Below, in pieces: positions 30,629 to 40,912 of a stretch of 55,364 nt of DNA. This DNA comes from Bacillus xiamenensis (GTDB lineage: Bacteria; Bacillota; Bacilli; Bacillales; Bacillaceae). Numbering within the stretch: position 1 is the stretch's first letter; every line of letters begins with the position of its first letter. The stretch is from NCBI RefSeq assembly GCF_000300535.1, contig NZ_AMSH01000016.1, positions 1-55,364 on the forward strand, read 5' to 3'. The position numbers and the translations under genes were made by a program. The notes beneath the pieces are model-generated. The model was given only the letters and a program-made list of their open reading frames with translations. It did no database searches and was not told where the DNA came from.

Positions 30629-31189
30629 CTTCTTGTTAAAATCATTCATCACTTCTAAAAATGGCTTTGTTAAAGCCGCCTCACAAGCCTCAACAGACGC
30701 TTGAATAGCTGATGAGATGTCAGGCTGTTCCTCATCAGAGAATCGTCCTAGTACGTAATCGACGACCTTCATGCCGTTTTGCGGCCGGCCAATGCCAATG
30801 CGAAATCGGTCAAACTCAGGTGAACCTAAATGCTGAATCAACGATTTGATTCCATTATGTCCGCCTGCACTTCCCTTTGTACGCAAACGAATCCGCCCAG
30901 TTGGCAAATCAAGATCATCATAGATGACCTTCAAATTCTCAAGGGGAATATCATAATAATCCATCAGCGGACGCACGCATTCCCCTGATAAGTTCATATA
31001 TGTAAGAGGCTTAACAAGTAGAACCTTTTGCCCCGAAACAAACCCAGTTCCATATTGTCCATGGAATTTTGATTGATTTAATGGGATGTCCCATTTTTTT
31101 GATAGTTCATCTATTGTCATAAACCCGACATTATGTCTTGTTTTTTCATATTCTCTTCCTGGATTGCCCAATCCGACGAACGCAATCAT
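30623..31189 (-). CDS. pth: Peptidyl-tRNA hydrolase
   Basis: Frees tRNA from peptidyl-tRNA (spoVC in B. subtilis, where a mutant affects spore coats). Motifs: [19 protein letters not shown] with the catalytic His about 20, [12 protein letters not shown], and [23 protein letters not shown]. 188 residues, normal length. Between ctc and fin as in B. subtilis. Confidence 0.97.
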   Translation of the reverse strand: MIAFVGLGNPGREYEKTRHNVGFMTIDELSKKWDIPLNQSKFHGQYGTGFVSGQKVLLVKPLTYMNLSGECVRPLMDYYDIPLENLKVIYDDLDLPTGRIRLRTKGSAGGHNGIKSLIQHLGSPEFDRFRIGIGRPQNGMKVVDYVLGRFSDEEQPDISSAIQASVEACEAALTKPFLEVMNDFNKKV

Positions 31190-31287
31190 GAAACCAACAA
31201 CCTCCTTTGTCGCACATGCACACGCCTAAAAAATGAGCCAATGTGATTGCCTCATCCAAAAACGTATGAATTCTTTTCATTCTAGCA

Positions 31288-31321
31288 CAAAAGACGCAAC
31301 CGCGGGAGGGTTACGTCTCTA
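31288..31321 (-). terminator. ctc terminator
   Basis: 10-bp stem AGACGTAACC/GGTTGCGTCT (one G-T pair) followed by TTTT on the minus strand, ending the ctc message before pth. Confidence 0.75.
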
Positions 31322-31330
31322 ATTGACCAG

Positions 31331-31957
31331 TTATTCTTCGTTGTCGTCTTTTTCTTTAATTGCCTCAGGCTCTTGCGTTTCATCTTCGCTATCTGGCTCT
31401 GGAACCTTGGATTGCTGAGGCGGTAAGATAGAAGCAACAACTTCTTCTGGATTATTATTAATTTGATACGTAGACTGAACAGGCAGATCACCGACTGTTA
31501 GTACGTCATTTACTTCTAAGTTTGTAATATCAGCTTCGATATTTTGCGGGATATCCTTTGGTTTCGCTGTAATAGATAACTCAAATAGTGGCTGCTGAAG
31601 CACACCGCCATCTTTTACACCTTTGGATTCACCAATGAGTTGTACCGGTACATCTGCCTCGATTTCCTGCTGTAAGTCGACCACTTGGAAATCGGCGTGG
31701 ACGAGCTCATTTTTCAGCGGATCTGTTTGTAATTCTGTGACCATCACAGATTTTGTTTCACCGCCAACATCTAATGTGATGATTGTATTTTTCCCTTCAT
31801 CACGTAATGTCTTTAATAAATCAATGCTGTCTAATGAAACAGCTAGGTTGTCTGTATTTTTTCCGTATATGACACCAGGAACATGTCCTGAATGACGGAT
31901 TTTTTGCAGTGTGGAACGTTTGAAATCAGTTCTTTTATTTGCTTTTAAAGTTGCCAT
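31331..31957 (-). CDS. ctc: General stress ribosomal protein Ctc (bL25 family)
   Basis: 5S rRNA-binding L25/TL5-type protein of the general stress regulon. An N-terminal L25 domain (about 1-90, TLKANKRTDFKRSTLQKIR, GVIYGKN) is followed by the TL5 C-terminal domain and an acidic E/D-rich tail. ATG 31957 gives 208 residues; B. subtilis Ctc has 204. Sigma-B promoter upstream. Confidence 0.95.
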   Translation of the reverse strand: MATLKANKRTDFKRSTLQKIRHSGHVPGVIYGKNTDNLAVSLDSIDLLKTLRDEGKNTIITLDVGGETKSVMVTELQTDPLKNELVHADFQVVDLQQEIEADVPVQLIGESKGVKDGGVLQQPLFELSITAKPKDIPQNIEADITNLEVNDVLTVGDLPVQSTYQINNNPEEVVASILPPQQSKVPEPDSEDETQEPEAIKEKDDNEE

Positions 31958-31999
31958 ATTCAGCACCATCCTATTTCTTTTTTGTCACTACTTTCATAA

Positions 32000-32025
32000 A
32001 TACCCATAACTGAATCATTTTAAAC
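32000..32025 (-). promoter_or_regulatory. Sigma-B promoter of ctc
   Basis: GTTTAA (32020-32025) and GGGTAT (32000-32005) with a 14-bp spacer. Classic sigma-B elements at the gene that is the standard sigma-B reporter in B. subtilis. Confidence 0.85.
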
Positions 32026-32051
32026 ATGCTTGGCTTTCATTTATTAAAGCA

Positions 32052-32084
32052 AAAAGACCCTAAGTTTATCCCTAGGGCCTTTTT
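32052..32084 (-). terminator. prs terminator
   Basis: 13-bp stem with G-T pairs (AAAAGGCCCTAGG/CTTAGGGTCTTTT) and a T-run, just after prs. Confidence 0.88.
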
Positions 32085-32094
32085 GATAAGAGAA

Positions 32095-33048
32095 TTAGCT
32101 GAAAAGGTAGCTAACAGATTCTTCTTCATGCACACGGATGATGGCTTCTGCAAGCAAAGGCCCAACTGAAAGTGGAATGAATTTATCTACTTTCTTGTCA
32201 TCTGTTAAGTGAATACTGTTGGTGACAACCAATTCTTTGATTTTAGAGTTTGTGATGCGTTCTACCGCTGGTCCAGACAATACTGGGTGAGTACAGCAAG
32301 CATATACTTCAGCCGCTCCATTTTCAACGAGCGCATTTGCTGCTAGTGTAATCGTTCCAGCTGTGTCAATGATATCATCAATGAGAATCGCTGTTTTGCC
32401 TTCGATGTTACCAATGATGTTCATCACTTCAGCAACGTTTGGCTTCGGACGGCGTTTGTCGATAATGGCGATTGGCGCTTTCAGGCGGTCTGCCATTTTA
32501 CGTGCACGCGTCACACCACCGTGGTCTGGAGACACGACGACGATATCATTCAAGTTTTTCTGTTCGAAATAGTTTGTTAAGATTGGCACTGCCATTAAGT
32601 TATCGATTGGAATATCAAAGAAACCTTGGATTTGCGGCGCATGCAGGTCAAGTGCAATCACACGTGTAGCACCTGCTGTTTCTAGTAAGTTCGCAAAAAG
32701 CTTCGCAGTAATTGGCTCACGAGGTTTTGCCTTACGATCTTGACGTGCGTATCCATAATAAGGGATGACAATGTTGACAGTTTTCGCAGAAGCACGTTTT
32801 AGGGCATCAACCATAATAAGCAGTTCCATAATGTGCTCATTCACTGGCGCACTTGTTGATTGAATGACATAACAGTCACAGCCGCGAATACTTTCTTCAA
32901 TATTAATTTGGACTTCACCGTCACTAAAACGTTTAACAGAGCTCTTTCCTAGATCAACTCCGATACGCTCGGCAATTTCTTTAGCAAGTTCAGGGTTTGA
33001 ATTCAAAGAGAAAATCTTTAAATTCGCATCAGCATAACGATTAGACAT
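32095..33048 (-). CDS. prs: Ribose-phosphate pyrophosphokinase
   Basis: Makes PRPP from ribose 5-phosphate and ATP. Catalytic and substrate loops are visible: [38 protein letters not shown] (divalent ion and ribose phosphate), [12 protein letters not shown] and the PRPP motif [13 protein letters not shown]. 317 residues, as in B. subtilis. Directly follows glmU with a strong GGAGG. Confidence 0.98.
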   Translation of the reverse strand: MSNRYADANLKIFSLNSNPELAKEIAERIGVDLGKSSVKRFSDGEVQINIEESIRGCDCYVIQSTSAPVNEHIMELLIMVDALKRASAKTVNIVIPYYGYARQDRKAKPREPITAKLFANLLETAGATRVIALDLHAPQIQGFFDIPIDNLMAVPILTNYFEQKNLNDIVVVSPDHGGVTRARKMADRLKAPIAIIDKRRPKPNVAEVMNIIGNIEGKTAILIDDIIDTAGTITLAANALVENGAAEVYACCTHPVLSGPAVERITNSKIKELVVTNSIHLTDDKKVDKFIPLSVGPLLAEAIIRVHEEESVSYLFS

Positions 33049-33070
33049 GGTAAACCTCCGGGTATTTGGA

Positions 33071-34441
33071 TTATTTTTTATGAATATTTTTCACATAATC
33101 TTCTTTATTGACTTGTCTTGCTCTAGCAATAGACAGTGCATTCTGCGGAACATCTTCTGTTACCGTTGAACCGGCTGCAACATATGCCCCTTTTCCGACA
33201 GTGACTGGTGCAACGAGATTTGAATTGCAGCCAATAAAGGCGCCATCTTCAATCTTTGTTAAGAATTTGTTCTTCCCATCATAATTAACTGTAATGGATC
33301 CACAGCCAAGGTTTACATCCGTTCCGACCTCTGCATCTCCAATATAGCTTAGGTGAGACGCTTTGCTTCGGTCACCGAAAACCGTTTTCTTGATTTCGAC
33401 AAAATTCCCGATCTTCACTTCATTGCCAATTTTCGACAATGGGCGAATATGAGCAAACGGTCCAATTGTCACATCTACTCCAACTTCACTATCGCAGACA
33501 ACAGATTGCTTAATCACTGTCCGATCTCCGATTATGCTATCAACAATTTCAGTGTTCGGCCCAATTGTGGCGTCTGCACCAATTTTTACATTCCCTTTGA
33601 TGACCGTCCCAGGATAAATGATTGTATCTTCACCGATGACAGCATCTGGCGAGATATACGTGTTCTCAGGATCAATCAAGGTCACACCATTCTTCATATG
33701 CTGATGATTAATACGGCGCTTCATGAATTGCTCTGCTTGTGATAGAGCGATACGATCATTGACTCCAAGTGTTTCTTCAAAATGCGGTGTTTGATAAGCT
33801 GCAACTGTTTGCCCTTCATTTTTTAAAATCTCAATGACATCCGGCAAATAGTATTCACCCTGTGCATTTTCATTTGACACCTGCTCAATCACACGGAAGA
33901 GATCTTCATTTGAAAAGCAATAGGTCCCAGTATTAATTTCATTCACTTGACGTTCCGCATCATTTGCGTCTTTATGCTCTACGATCTTCACCACAGCACC
34001 TGTTTCGTCACGGATAATACGTCCATAACCTGTTGGGTCATCCGCATGTGCTGTCAAAATCGTCACTTTCGCTTGATGTTTTTGATGCTCGCTTAACATG
34101 GCTTCCATTGTTTCCGCTGTCAATAATGGCGTATCTCCACAAATGACAATGGTTGTTCCCTTTTCCTTTGCGAGGAACGACTTTGCTTGTTTGACGGCAT
34201 GTGCTGTTCCCAGCTGTTCTTCTTGAAGTGCATATTCACTTCTATCCCCAAGCTGCTCTTTGACGTCCTCTGCCCCATGACCGACAATTGTCACTAGCTT
34301 GGCTAAAGAAAGCTTTAACGCTTCATCAGCCACATGCTCGACCATTGGCTTTCCGCAAACTGGATGAAGTACTTTGTATAGCTTTGACTTCATTCTTGTT
34401 CCTTTTCCCGCTGCTAAAATCACTGCGAACCGCTTATCCAT
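33071..34441 (-). CDS. glmU: Bifunctional GlmU (N-acetylglucosamine-1-P uridylyl/acetyltransferase)
   Basis: Makes UDP-GlcNAc for cell wall (gcaD/tms in B. subtilis). The N-terminal pyrophosphorylase has [19 protein letters not shown] and GDTPLLTAE; the C-terminal half is a left-handed beta helix of isoleucine-rich hexapeptides (about 250-450), ending with the acetyltransferase site ([18 protein letters not shown]). ATG 34441 follows GGAGG and gives 456 residues, as in B. subtilis; the 10-codon extension is rejected. Confidence 0.97.
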   Translation of the reverse strand: MDKRFAVILAAGKGTRMKSKLYKVLHPVCGKPMVEHVADEALKLSLAKLVTIVGHGAEDVKEQLGDRSEYALQEEQLGTAHAVKQAKSFLAKEKGTTIVICGDTPLLTAETMEAMLSEHQKHQAKVTILTAHADDPTGYGRIIRDETGAVVKIVEHKDANDAERQVNEINTGTYCFSNEDLFRVIEQVSNENAQGEYYLPDVIEILKNEGQTVAAYQTPHFEETLGVNDRIALSQAEQFMKRRINHQHMKNGVTLIDPENTYISPDAVIGEDTIIYPGTVIKGNVKIGADATIGPNTEIVDSIIGDRTVIKQSVVCDSEVGVDVTIGPFAHIRPLSKIGNEVKIGNFVEIKKTVFGDRSKASHLSYIGDAEVGTDVNLGCGSITVNYDGKNKFLTKIEDGAFIGCNSNLVAPVTVGKGAYVAAGSTVTEDVPQNALSIARARQVNKEDYVKNIHKK

Positions 34442-34476
34442 TGATTGGCCTCCAATATCCCTATTATCCATAGAAA

Positions 34477-34505
34477 AATATATCCTAAATAAGGACTGAT
34501 TTCAA
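34477..34505 (-). promoter_or_regulatory. Candidate glmU-prs promoter
   Basis: TTGAAA (34500-34505) and TATATT (34477-34482) with a 17-bp spacer. Confidence 0.5.
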
Positions 34506-34571
34506 GGATACAAGAGGAAGTACAATAATTTTCTAATGGGTCAAAAGCTGAAGAAACATGAGGAAAAACGC

Positions 34572-34626
34572 AAAAAAGACAGCATTTAAAAGAAAACGTT
34601 CCATTTTCTCTTAAAGCTGTCTTTTT
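34572..34626 (-). terminator. spoVG terminator
   Basis: Long imperfect hairpin (34572-34596 with 34604-34626) with T-run, after spoVG. Confidence 0.88.
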
Positions 34627-34640
34627 AGATTCACATATGA

Positions 34641-34937
34641 TTAAGAAGCCCCAGCTTCTTCATATTCAATTGTTTCTTCTTCTTCGCCTAAGCGATGATA
34701 TTCATTTAAAACAGCATCCTGGATTTTACCCCGAGTGCTTGAGTTAATTGGATGTGCAATATCACGAAACTCTCCATCAGGCGTGCGTTTGCTAGGCATT
34801 GCAACAAACAACCCATTATTTCCATCAATCACACGAATATCATGAACAACAAATTCGTGGTCCAGCGTGATGGATGCAATCGCCCTCATGCGACCATCGG
34901 TATTCACGCGGCGTAATCTTACGTCAGTAACTTCCAC
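34641..34937 (-). CDS. spoVG: SpoVG RNA-binding regulator
   Basis: Small site-specific nucleic-acid binding protein; in B. subtilis affects septation and sporulation, elsewhere binds RNA and DNA. Highly conserved core [45 protein letters not shown], then an acidic tail. Starts at GTG 34937 after AAGGTGGTGA. 98 residues (97 in B. subtilis). Sigma-H promoter upstream and AbrB-repressed in B. subtilis. Confidence 0.97.
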   Translation of the reverse strand: MEVTDVRLRRVNTDGRMRAIASITLDHEFVVHDIRVIDGNNGLFVAMPSKRTPDGEFRDIAHPINSSTRGKIQDAVLNEYHRLGEEEETIEYEEAGAS

Positions 34938-34980
34938 AGTAGTTCACCACCTTTTCCCAATATAAAAGCATTAATTAGGT

Positions 34981-35005
34981 ATTCAACGATTGTAGTGATT
35001 CTCCT
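34981..35005 (-). promoter_or_regulatory. Sigma-H promoter of spoVG
   Basis: AGGAGAA (34999-35005) and GTTGAAT (34981-34987) separated by 11 bp. An A/T-rich tract upstream (35006-35060) corresponds to the region where AbrB binds at B. subtilis spoVG. Confidence 0.8.
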
Positions 35006-35088
35006 GCTCTTTTTTTAAACTTTTTTTGAAATATCGGGATATTTATACATTTTTTGTCATTTTGATGACGGCGCTTACATTTTCTGTG

Positions 35089-35116
35089 CAAAAAAAGACA
35101 TCATGATGATGCCTTT
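35089..35116 (-). terminator. ridA terminator
   Basis: Stem GGCATCA/TGATGTC flanked by A and T runs, 46 bp after ridA. Confidence 0.8.
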
Positions 35117-35161
35117 TCGTGCATAAAATCAAACCAAGCGGCTTTTATTGAGACTGCCTGT

Positions 35162-35539
35162 TTATTTCACTAATGCGACCACTTCAATTTCTACAAGCGC
35201 ATCCTTTGGAAGTCTTGCTACTTCTACACATGAACGAGCTGGCTTATGCGTATGGAAGTATTCACCGTACACTTCATTCACTTCAGCGAATTGTTCCATA
35301 TCCTTAATGAAAACCGTTGCTTTCACGACTGTTTCAAAGGAAGCACCCGCTGCTTCAAGGACGGCTTTAAGATTATGGAACACTTGATGTGTTTGTTCTT
35401 TAATATCTCCATTCACAAAATCTCCAGCTGGCGTTAATGGAATTTGGCCTGAGCTGTAAAACATGTTATTGACGATGATTCCTTGAGAGTAAGGTCCAAT
35501 GGCTGCTGGTGCGTTTTTCGTTTGAACAACTTTTGTCAT
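35162..35539 (-). CDS. ridA: RidA-family enamine/imine deaminase (YabJ)
   Basis: Hydrolyses reactive enamine/imine intermediates; in B. subtilis YabJ is also needed for normal purine gene control. The YjgF/RidA signature is visible as [37 protein letters not shown] and [18 protein letters not shown] (arginine near the site). ATG 35539 follows GGGAGAGA and gives 125 residues; the 5-codon extension lacks a ribosome site. Directly downstream of purR. Confidence 0.96.
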   Translation of the reverse strand: MTKVVQTKNAPAAIGPYSQGIIVNNMFYSSGQIPLTPAGDFVNGDIKEQTHQVFHNLKAVLEAAGASFETVVKATVFIKDMEQFAEVNEVYGEYFHTHKPARSCVEVARLPKDALVEIEVVALVK

Positions 35540-35578
35540 ATCAATCTCTCCCATTCAAATACATGTTTGATTTAATGC

Positions 35579-36412
35579 TTAAGCTTTCGAATGAAAAAAC
35601 TCGTGAAAATTGCCTTCATTGATCTCAATGATCTTCTGCTTCATATCAATCGTTGAAAGTTTTAATAGCGATACATATTCATCAACCAGGCGTTCATCTA
35701 CGCCCTCATCTTCTAAAAGAACACCGATCCCTGCAACATTCGCATTAAATTCCTCAAGCAAATTCATCATGCCATTAATGGTTCCGCCCGCTTTCATAAA
35801 GTCATCAATGATCAGGACATTCGATCCTTTATCTAAGCTTCGCTTTGCAAGTGACATGGTTTGAATACGGTTAGAAGAACCTGATGCGTAGTTAATACTA
35901 ACAGTCGATCCTTCGGTTACCTTATTGTCTTTTCTCACGATCACAACAGGCACATTTAAATAACCTGCAACAGAATAGGCAATTGGAATGCCTTTCGTCG
36001 CAACGGTCATGACCACATCAATCGCACGATCCGCAAAGATGGTCGCAAAAAGCTTACCGATTTTCGCAAGAATTGATGGATTCCCTAAAACATCGGTTAA
36101 ATATAAATAACCGCCAGGAAGCACACGTTCAGGAGTTGATAAAGCCTCTCCGATATCGTTTACTACTTCGTCTGCTTCTTCTAGGTGAATCTTTGGAATA
36201 TATTTCACTCCGCCAGCAGCACCAGGTACAGTAAGCAAAGTTCCTATTCCCTGCTGCTCGAAGGTCTGTTTGATAATCGTTAAGTCTTCACTAATGGAGG
36301 ACTTCGCAGATTGATATCGTTCTGCAAAAAATGTTAACGGCACTAGTACGTGCGGGTTTGTTAGCAAATAATTTGTTAAGTCCACCAATCTGCCGCTTCG
36401 ACGAAACTTCAT
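35579..36412 (-). CDS. purR: Purine operon repressor PurR
   Basis: PRPP-responsive repressor of purine genes; Bacillus-type PurR, unrelated to LacI. N-terminal winged helix (about 1-74, FRRSGRLVDLTNYLLTNPH) and C-terminal PRT fold with VLIIDDFMKAGGTINGM (about 199-215). 277 residues (285 in B. subtilis; the C-terminus is shorter). A PurBox-like pair lies in front of it, suggesting autoregulation. Confidence 0.97.
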   Translation of the reverse strand: MKFRRSGRLVDLTNYLLTNPHVLVPLTFFAERYQSAKSSISEDLTIIKQTFEQQGIGTLLTVPGAAGGVKYIPKIHLEEADEVVNDIGEALSTPERVLPGGYLYLTDVLGNPSILAKIGKLFATIFADRAIDVVMTVATKGIPIAYSVAGYLNVPVVIVRKDNKVTEGSTVSINYASGSSNRIQTMSLAKRSLDKGSNVLIIDDFMKAGGTINGMMNLLEEFNANVAGIGVLLEDEGVDERLVDEYVSLLKLSTIDMKQKIIEINEGNFHEFFHSKA

Positions 36413-36424
36413 GAACTTACCCCC

Positions 36425-36470
36425 AGAATCCGAATAATTTATGAATAATATAACTTAATATACGGATTTA
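36425..36470. promoter_or_regulatory. Inverted PurBox pair before purR
   Basis: Two sites with the CCGAAC-type core flanked by A/T: AATCCGAATAAT on the plus strand (36427-36438) and AAATCCGTATATT on the minus strand (36457-36469), in opposite orientation with CG cores about 32 bp apart. This matches the known PurR operator layout; each has one or two mismatches. Confidence 0.6.
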
Positions 36471-37337
36471 ATCAAGGGCATTTTGTTCGCCGATCAATCG
36501 GACAGCGTAAACTTGATCACAAAATCCTCTCAGTCCGTTATATATTCTTTGCACCTTCGATTCATATTGAATCAAGCCAAACACAGTGGGTCCGCTACCA
36601 CTCATTAATACAGCATCTGCTCCGAAACGTTTCATCTGTCTCTTAATCATATCGACTTCTGGATACATCTTTAATGTTACAGATTCCAGAACGTTACCGA
36701 GTGAGTTACACATCTCTTTATAATCTTTCGCTTCAATGGCTTCAATCATACGCTGTACATTTGGGTGTTCTACTTTGCTTGCGTCATATTGTCTGTAGAC
36801 CTCAGCTGTAGATACCCCTATCACCGGCTTCGCTAAAATCACCCAGCAATGCGGTGGTGTCGCAATATGTTTCAGTTTCTCTCCACGTCCTGTTGCTAGC
36901 GCTGTCCCTCCGTGTACACAAAAAGAGACATCTGAGCCGATCTCCGCTCCAAGCTCAGCTAGTTCATCTAACGTAAGATTTAACTTCCACAAACGGTTTA
37001 AGCCGCGAAGTGCTGCAGCGGCATCACTGCTGCCCCCAGCTAAACCTGCTGCGACAGGAATTGCTTTTGTGATGACAATCGATACGCCTTTTTGGATACC
37101 GAATCTCGTTTTTAGTAATTTAGCCGCCTGATAAGCCAAATTCCGTTGATCATCTGGCACAAACCGATTATGAGATGATACACGGATTTCGTCTTTGTCC
37201 AGCTCCGTCAGCTCTAGTCGATCTGCAAGATCTATTGTTGTCATCACCATCTCCACTTCGTGATATCCATCCGGTCTTTTTCCATGAACATCAAGTGAGA
37301 GATTAATTTTTGCCGGTGCTTTTTCTAAAATACGCAA
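36468..37337 (-). CDS. ispE: 4-diphosphocytidyl-2-C-methyl-D-erythritol kinase
   Basis: GHMP kinase of the MEP isoprenoid pathway. Motifs: [13 protein letters not shown], the ATP loop [25 protein letters not shown] (about 90-114) and [12 protein letters not shown] use TTG 37337, which follows AGGTG, gives MRILEKAP and 289 residues as in B. subtilis. A GTG three codons upstream (37346) is an alternative. Confidence 0.95.
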   Translation of the reverse strand: MRILEKAPAKINLSLDVHGKRPDGYHEVEMVMTTIDLADRLELTELDKDEIRVSSHNRFVPDDQRNLAYQAAKLLKTRFGIQKGVSIVITKAIPVAAGLAGGSSDAAAALRGLNRLWKLNLTLDELAELGAEIGSDVSFCVHGGTALATGRGEKLKHIATPPHCWVILAKPVIGVSTAEVYRQYDASKVEHPNVQRMIEAIEAKDYKEMCNSLGNVLESVTLKMYPEVDMIKRQMKRFGADAVLMSGSGPTVFGLIQYESKVQRIYNGLRGFCDQVYAVRLIGEQNALD

Positions 37338-37376
37338 ACATTTCACCTACTTCTCCATCTAAACATAAGTATCAAT

Positions 37377-37405
37377 ATTGTATCACATTTGATGGTTCTG
37401 ATGAA
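37377..37405 (-). promoter_or_regulatory. Candidate ispE promoter (extended -10)
   Basis: TACAAT (37377-37382) with an upstream TG, and a weak TTCATC (37400-37405) at 17 bp. Confidence 0.4.
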
Positions 37406-37442
37406 TATTGGCTTTTACGCCTTAGCACACTTCATTTTCAAC

Positions 37443-37477
37443 AAAAAAGGCCAGAGACACCCAAGGTATCCCTGACC
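37443..37477 (-). terminator. sspF terminator
   Basis: 13-bp stem (37449-37461 with 37465-37477) with a T-run, directly after sspF. Confidence 0.9.
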
Positions 37478-37483
37478 AGTTCT

Positions 37484-37669
37484 TTATCGTTGATTCTCAT
37501 CCTGAGCCATGTGCTGTTGAGCTAATTCGATGGCACGTTTGACCATATTACCTGCGTCACGCGCGCGAATGTCTCCCCAGCCCCCATTTTTGACGGTATC
37601 ATAAAATCCAAGATCCTTCGCCAGCTCGTATTTGAACTCTTCTGACATAATGCCTCGGCGTCTACCCAA
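37484..37669 (-). CDS. sspF: Small acid-soluble spore protein SspF
   Basis: Alpha/beta-type-like minor SASP made in the forespore; coats and protects spore DNA. Conserved SASP segments [19 protein letters not shown] and [16 protein letters not shown]. 61 residues, same as B. subtilis. It starts at TTG 37669 (MGRRRGIM) after AAAGGGG; an internal ATG at 37648 lacks a ribosome site. I could not find a convincing sigma-G promoter in front of it. Confidence 0.94.
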   Translation of the reverse strand: MGRRRGIMSEEFKYELAKDLGFYDTVKNGGWGDIRARDAGNMVKRAIELAQQHMAQDENQR

Positions 37670-37798
37670 ACGAAACAGCCCCTTTAGTCGAGAATTCGAA
37701 TCATTGCCACTGAGGTCGTGGCTTTCTTATTTTGTATCGAACCCTTTCTTTTACCCCTTTCAAATAATGGACAGAGTCCCATACGAAAAAAGGCAAAA

Positions 37799-37827
37799 CA
37801 AAAAGCAGTAAACAAGAAGTTCACTGC
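37799..37827 (-). terminator. veg terminator
   Basis: 9-bp stem GCAGTGAAC/GTTTACTGC followed by TTTTTG, just after veg. Confidence 0.85.
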
Positions 37828-37830
37828 CCA

Positions 37831-38088
37831 TTAATAGGCGACTGAGCTAGCGGTATCATCGAACGTTAATTCGACCGTCTCAGTCAGTATATCTGCATAA
37901 CTGTAAGAAACTCTTTCAAACGAATTCTCATCTTGATCTAATTGAATCACAAAAACAGAAGGGTACGTTTCAGCTAAAATGCCCGAACGCTCAATTGTTT
38001 TTCGGCGGCCTCCGTTAGCCTTTAACGTCAAACGTTTACCTAAGTTACCATCAAGCGATCTTTTGATGTCGGACAAAGTCTTCGCCAT
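37831..38088 (-). CDS. veg: Veg protein
   Basis: Small DUF1021 protein; in B. subtilis it stimulates biofilm formation by interfering with SinR. Nearly invariant segments [20 protein letters not shown] and [30 protein letters not shown] 38088 follows GAGGTGG and gives 85 residues; the 11-codon extension is rejected. Driven by a very strong promoter region. Confidence 0.96.
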   Translation of the reverse strand: MAKTLSDIKRSLDGNLGKRLTLKANGGRRKTIERSGILAETYPSVFVIQLDQDENSFERVSYSYADILTETVELTFDDTASSVAY

Positions 38089-38109
38089 TGCATCCACCTC
38101 ACTGAGATA

Positions 38110-38179
38110 ATTATACAACAACGGCCCATTTTTGTCAAATAAAAATTAAATTATATCAACCAACACGAGCCATTGTCAA
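38110..38179 (-). promoter_or_regulatory. Tandem strong veg promoters
   Basis: Proximal: TTGACA (38133-38138), TATAAT (38110-38115), spacer 17, corresponding to the B. subtilis Pveg. Distal: TTGACA (38174-38179), TATAAT (38150-38155), spacer 18. Both have consensus hexamers. Confidence 0.9.
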
Positions 38180-38273
38180 CAAAATATTTTTGACAAACTT
38201 CTACCTTTTCTTCTCCCTATTTTTCTCAAATTCCGGTGAATTATGTATTGATATGAAATTTCTTTTAGAACAT

Positions 38274-38303
38274 AAAAAAAACCAGACTGAAATCAGTCAG
38301 GTT
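38274..38303 (-). terminator. yabG terminator
   Basis: Stem AACCTGACTG/CAGTCTGGTT (one mismatch) with eight T; it overlaps the yabG stop codon. Confidence 0.85.
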
Positions 38304-39195
38304 ATGTCGATTCATGGTCTCTTTTATATGGCATACCTACCCTTAAAACACCCCTCGTTTCAATTCCTCCGAGGCCTTTTTCTCTTGTTAACGTATTTCG
38401 GAGCACATCCCACACGTTGATTCGATCTACAAATGGAGTGAAGCTGATCTTCGCAACAATATAGACGGGATCGAGTGCATGGATGTTAACACGTGAGGGT
38501 GAGCTTGCAAAATTAGCACCAGCTTGGATTAATGATTCAAAATGAGATTGACAGGCTCCTGCAAAGATCACGAGCTGATCTAAATGTGGAACCTTCCTTC
38601 TTGCCTTTTGAACCGTTTCAACAAAATGACGAGAATGACGATATGCACCGATATCTTGTACGCCGCCCTTTTGCTTGGAATATGCATCATGTCCTGTGAT
38701 GACCAAAATATCAGGTCGATATTGATCAATTAACGAGTCAATCATGCTTGGCATTTTCTTCTCGTGGCAATGCACACCATACACAGGTACACCAATTCTC
38801 TCATATACATCTAAGCATTTCTTTAAGTATGAAGCATCTCCATCTAAATGAAGGACCTTTCCTGGCATGTGAAAATACTGTTCCTGATGCTGATATTGTC
38901 CAGACGTATAATACTCTTGTTTTTCACGAAGCAGCTGATAATCCTGCCTGAGTAAGTCGAGCGATTCGTTAATTTTCCGTTCATCGTCCTTCTCTCTTGT
39001 CAGCTGCTCCTCTTTTTGAATCAAGACCAAGTCTGACATCTTTGCATCCGCAATCAGCCTTACTTCATTCCCATGCAAAATGGCGGTGGCTTCGTGCTGG
39101 TCTGTCTCATCAATTCGAATAATACGAAACATAATATCCATCTGATAGGATGCCCTCGTCACCATATCTCCTATTTGAAATTGCATGCTTTTCAC
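38302..39195 (-). CDS. yabG: Sporulation-specific protease YabG
   Basis: Mother-cell cysteine-type protease that processes coat proteins (SafA, SpoIVA and others in B. subtilis). N-terminal small beta domain (QIGDMVTRASYQMDIMFRI), then the peptidase region with GKVLHLDGDASYLKKCL, VYGVHCHEKKMP and VIFAGACQSHFESL (candidate His and Cys). 297 residues (290 in B. subtilis). Good ribosome site GGAGTG and a sigma-K promoter upstream. Confidence 0.93.
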   Translation of the reverse strand: MKSMQFQIGDMVTRASYQMDIMFRIIRIDETDQHEATAILHGNEVRLIADAKMSDLVLIQKEEQLTREKDDERKINESLDLLRQDYQLLREKQEYYTSGQYQHQEQYFHMPGKVLHLDGDASYLKKCLDVYERIGVPVYGVHCHEKKMPSMIDSLIDQYRPDILVITGHDAYSKQKGGVQDIGAYRHSRHFVETVQKARRKVPHLDQLVIFAGACQSHFESLIQAGANFASSPSRVNIHALDPVYIVAKISFTPFVDRINVWDVLRNTLTREKGLGGIETRGVLRVGMPYKRDHEST

Positions 39196-39270
39196 TCCAC
39201 AATCAGGCTCATATCCTGTTGGTATCGTCTTGCGCTAAACATGTTCGTCTTTCATGTGTGTTGTTCTTTC

Positions 39271-39298
39271 TAGCCTATGCCCGAACAGCTGAAGTGGT
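39271..39298 (-). promoter_or_regulatory. Sigma-K promoter of yabG
   Basis: CATAGGCTA (39271-39279) matches the sigma-K -10 CATAnnnTA, with AC (39297-39298) 17 bp upstream. yabG is sigma-K dependent in B. subtilis. Confidence 0.65.
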
Positions 39299-39310
39299 GA
39301 AAACCAAAAG

Positions 39311-40752
<1,442 letters not shown>

Positions 40753-40798
40753 TTATTCCTCCGCTTGCAAAAACAATCTACATTTTTTTGTCAAAAAA

Positions 40799-40827
40799 TG
40801 AAACCTTCCATGCTGTTTTTGCGTCTA
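40799..40827 (+). promoter_or_regulatory. ECF-sigma promoter antisense to yabE
   Basis: TGAAAC (40799-40804) and CGTC (40822-40825, in CGTCTA) with a 17-bp spacer, on the plus strand in the rnmV-yabE gap and facing yabE. In B. subtilis sigma-X and sigma-M drive an antisense RNA that lowers yabE expression; this is the expected site and sequence class. Confidence 0.7.
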
Positions 40828-40858
40828 ATTAATTAGAAAACAGTGCTTCTATTATAAC

Positions 40859-40890
40859 CAAAAAAACAGAGGGTGCGCAAAGCCCTCTGT
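40859..40890 (-). terminator. yabE terminator
   Basis: 8-bp stem ACAGAGGG/CCCTCTGT followed by T-run on the minus strand only. In the plus direction it has no T-run, so an antisense transcript from 40.83 kb should pass through. Confidence 0.85.
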
Positions 40891-40912
40891 TCATATAAAT
40901 GATTTGATGTGT

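Noticed and set aside
37704..37722. Short GCCAC/GTGGC hairpin in front of sspF.
   Set aside because: Five-bp stem with no T-run in the sspF direction; likely chance.
38190..38420. Plus-strand frame across the yabG terminator and 3' end.
   Set aside because: Contains the terminator hairpin and antisense yabG; no family match.
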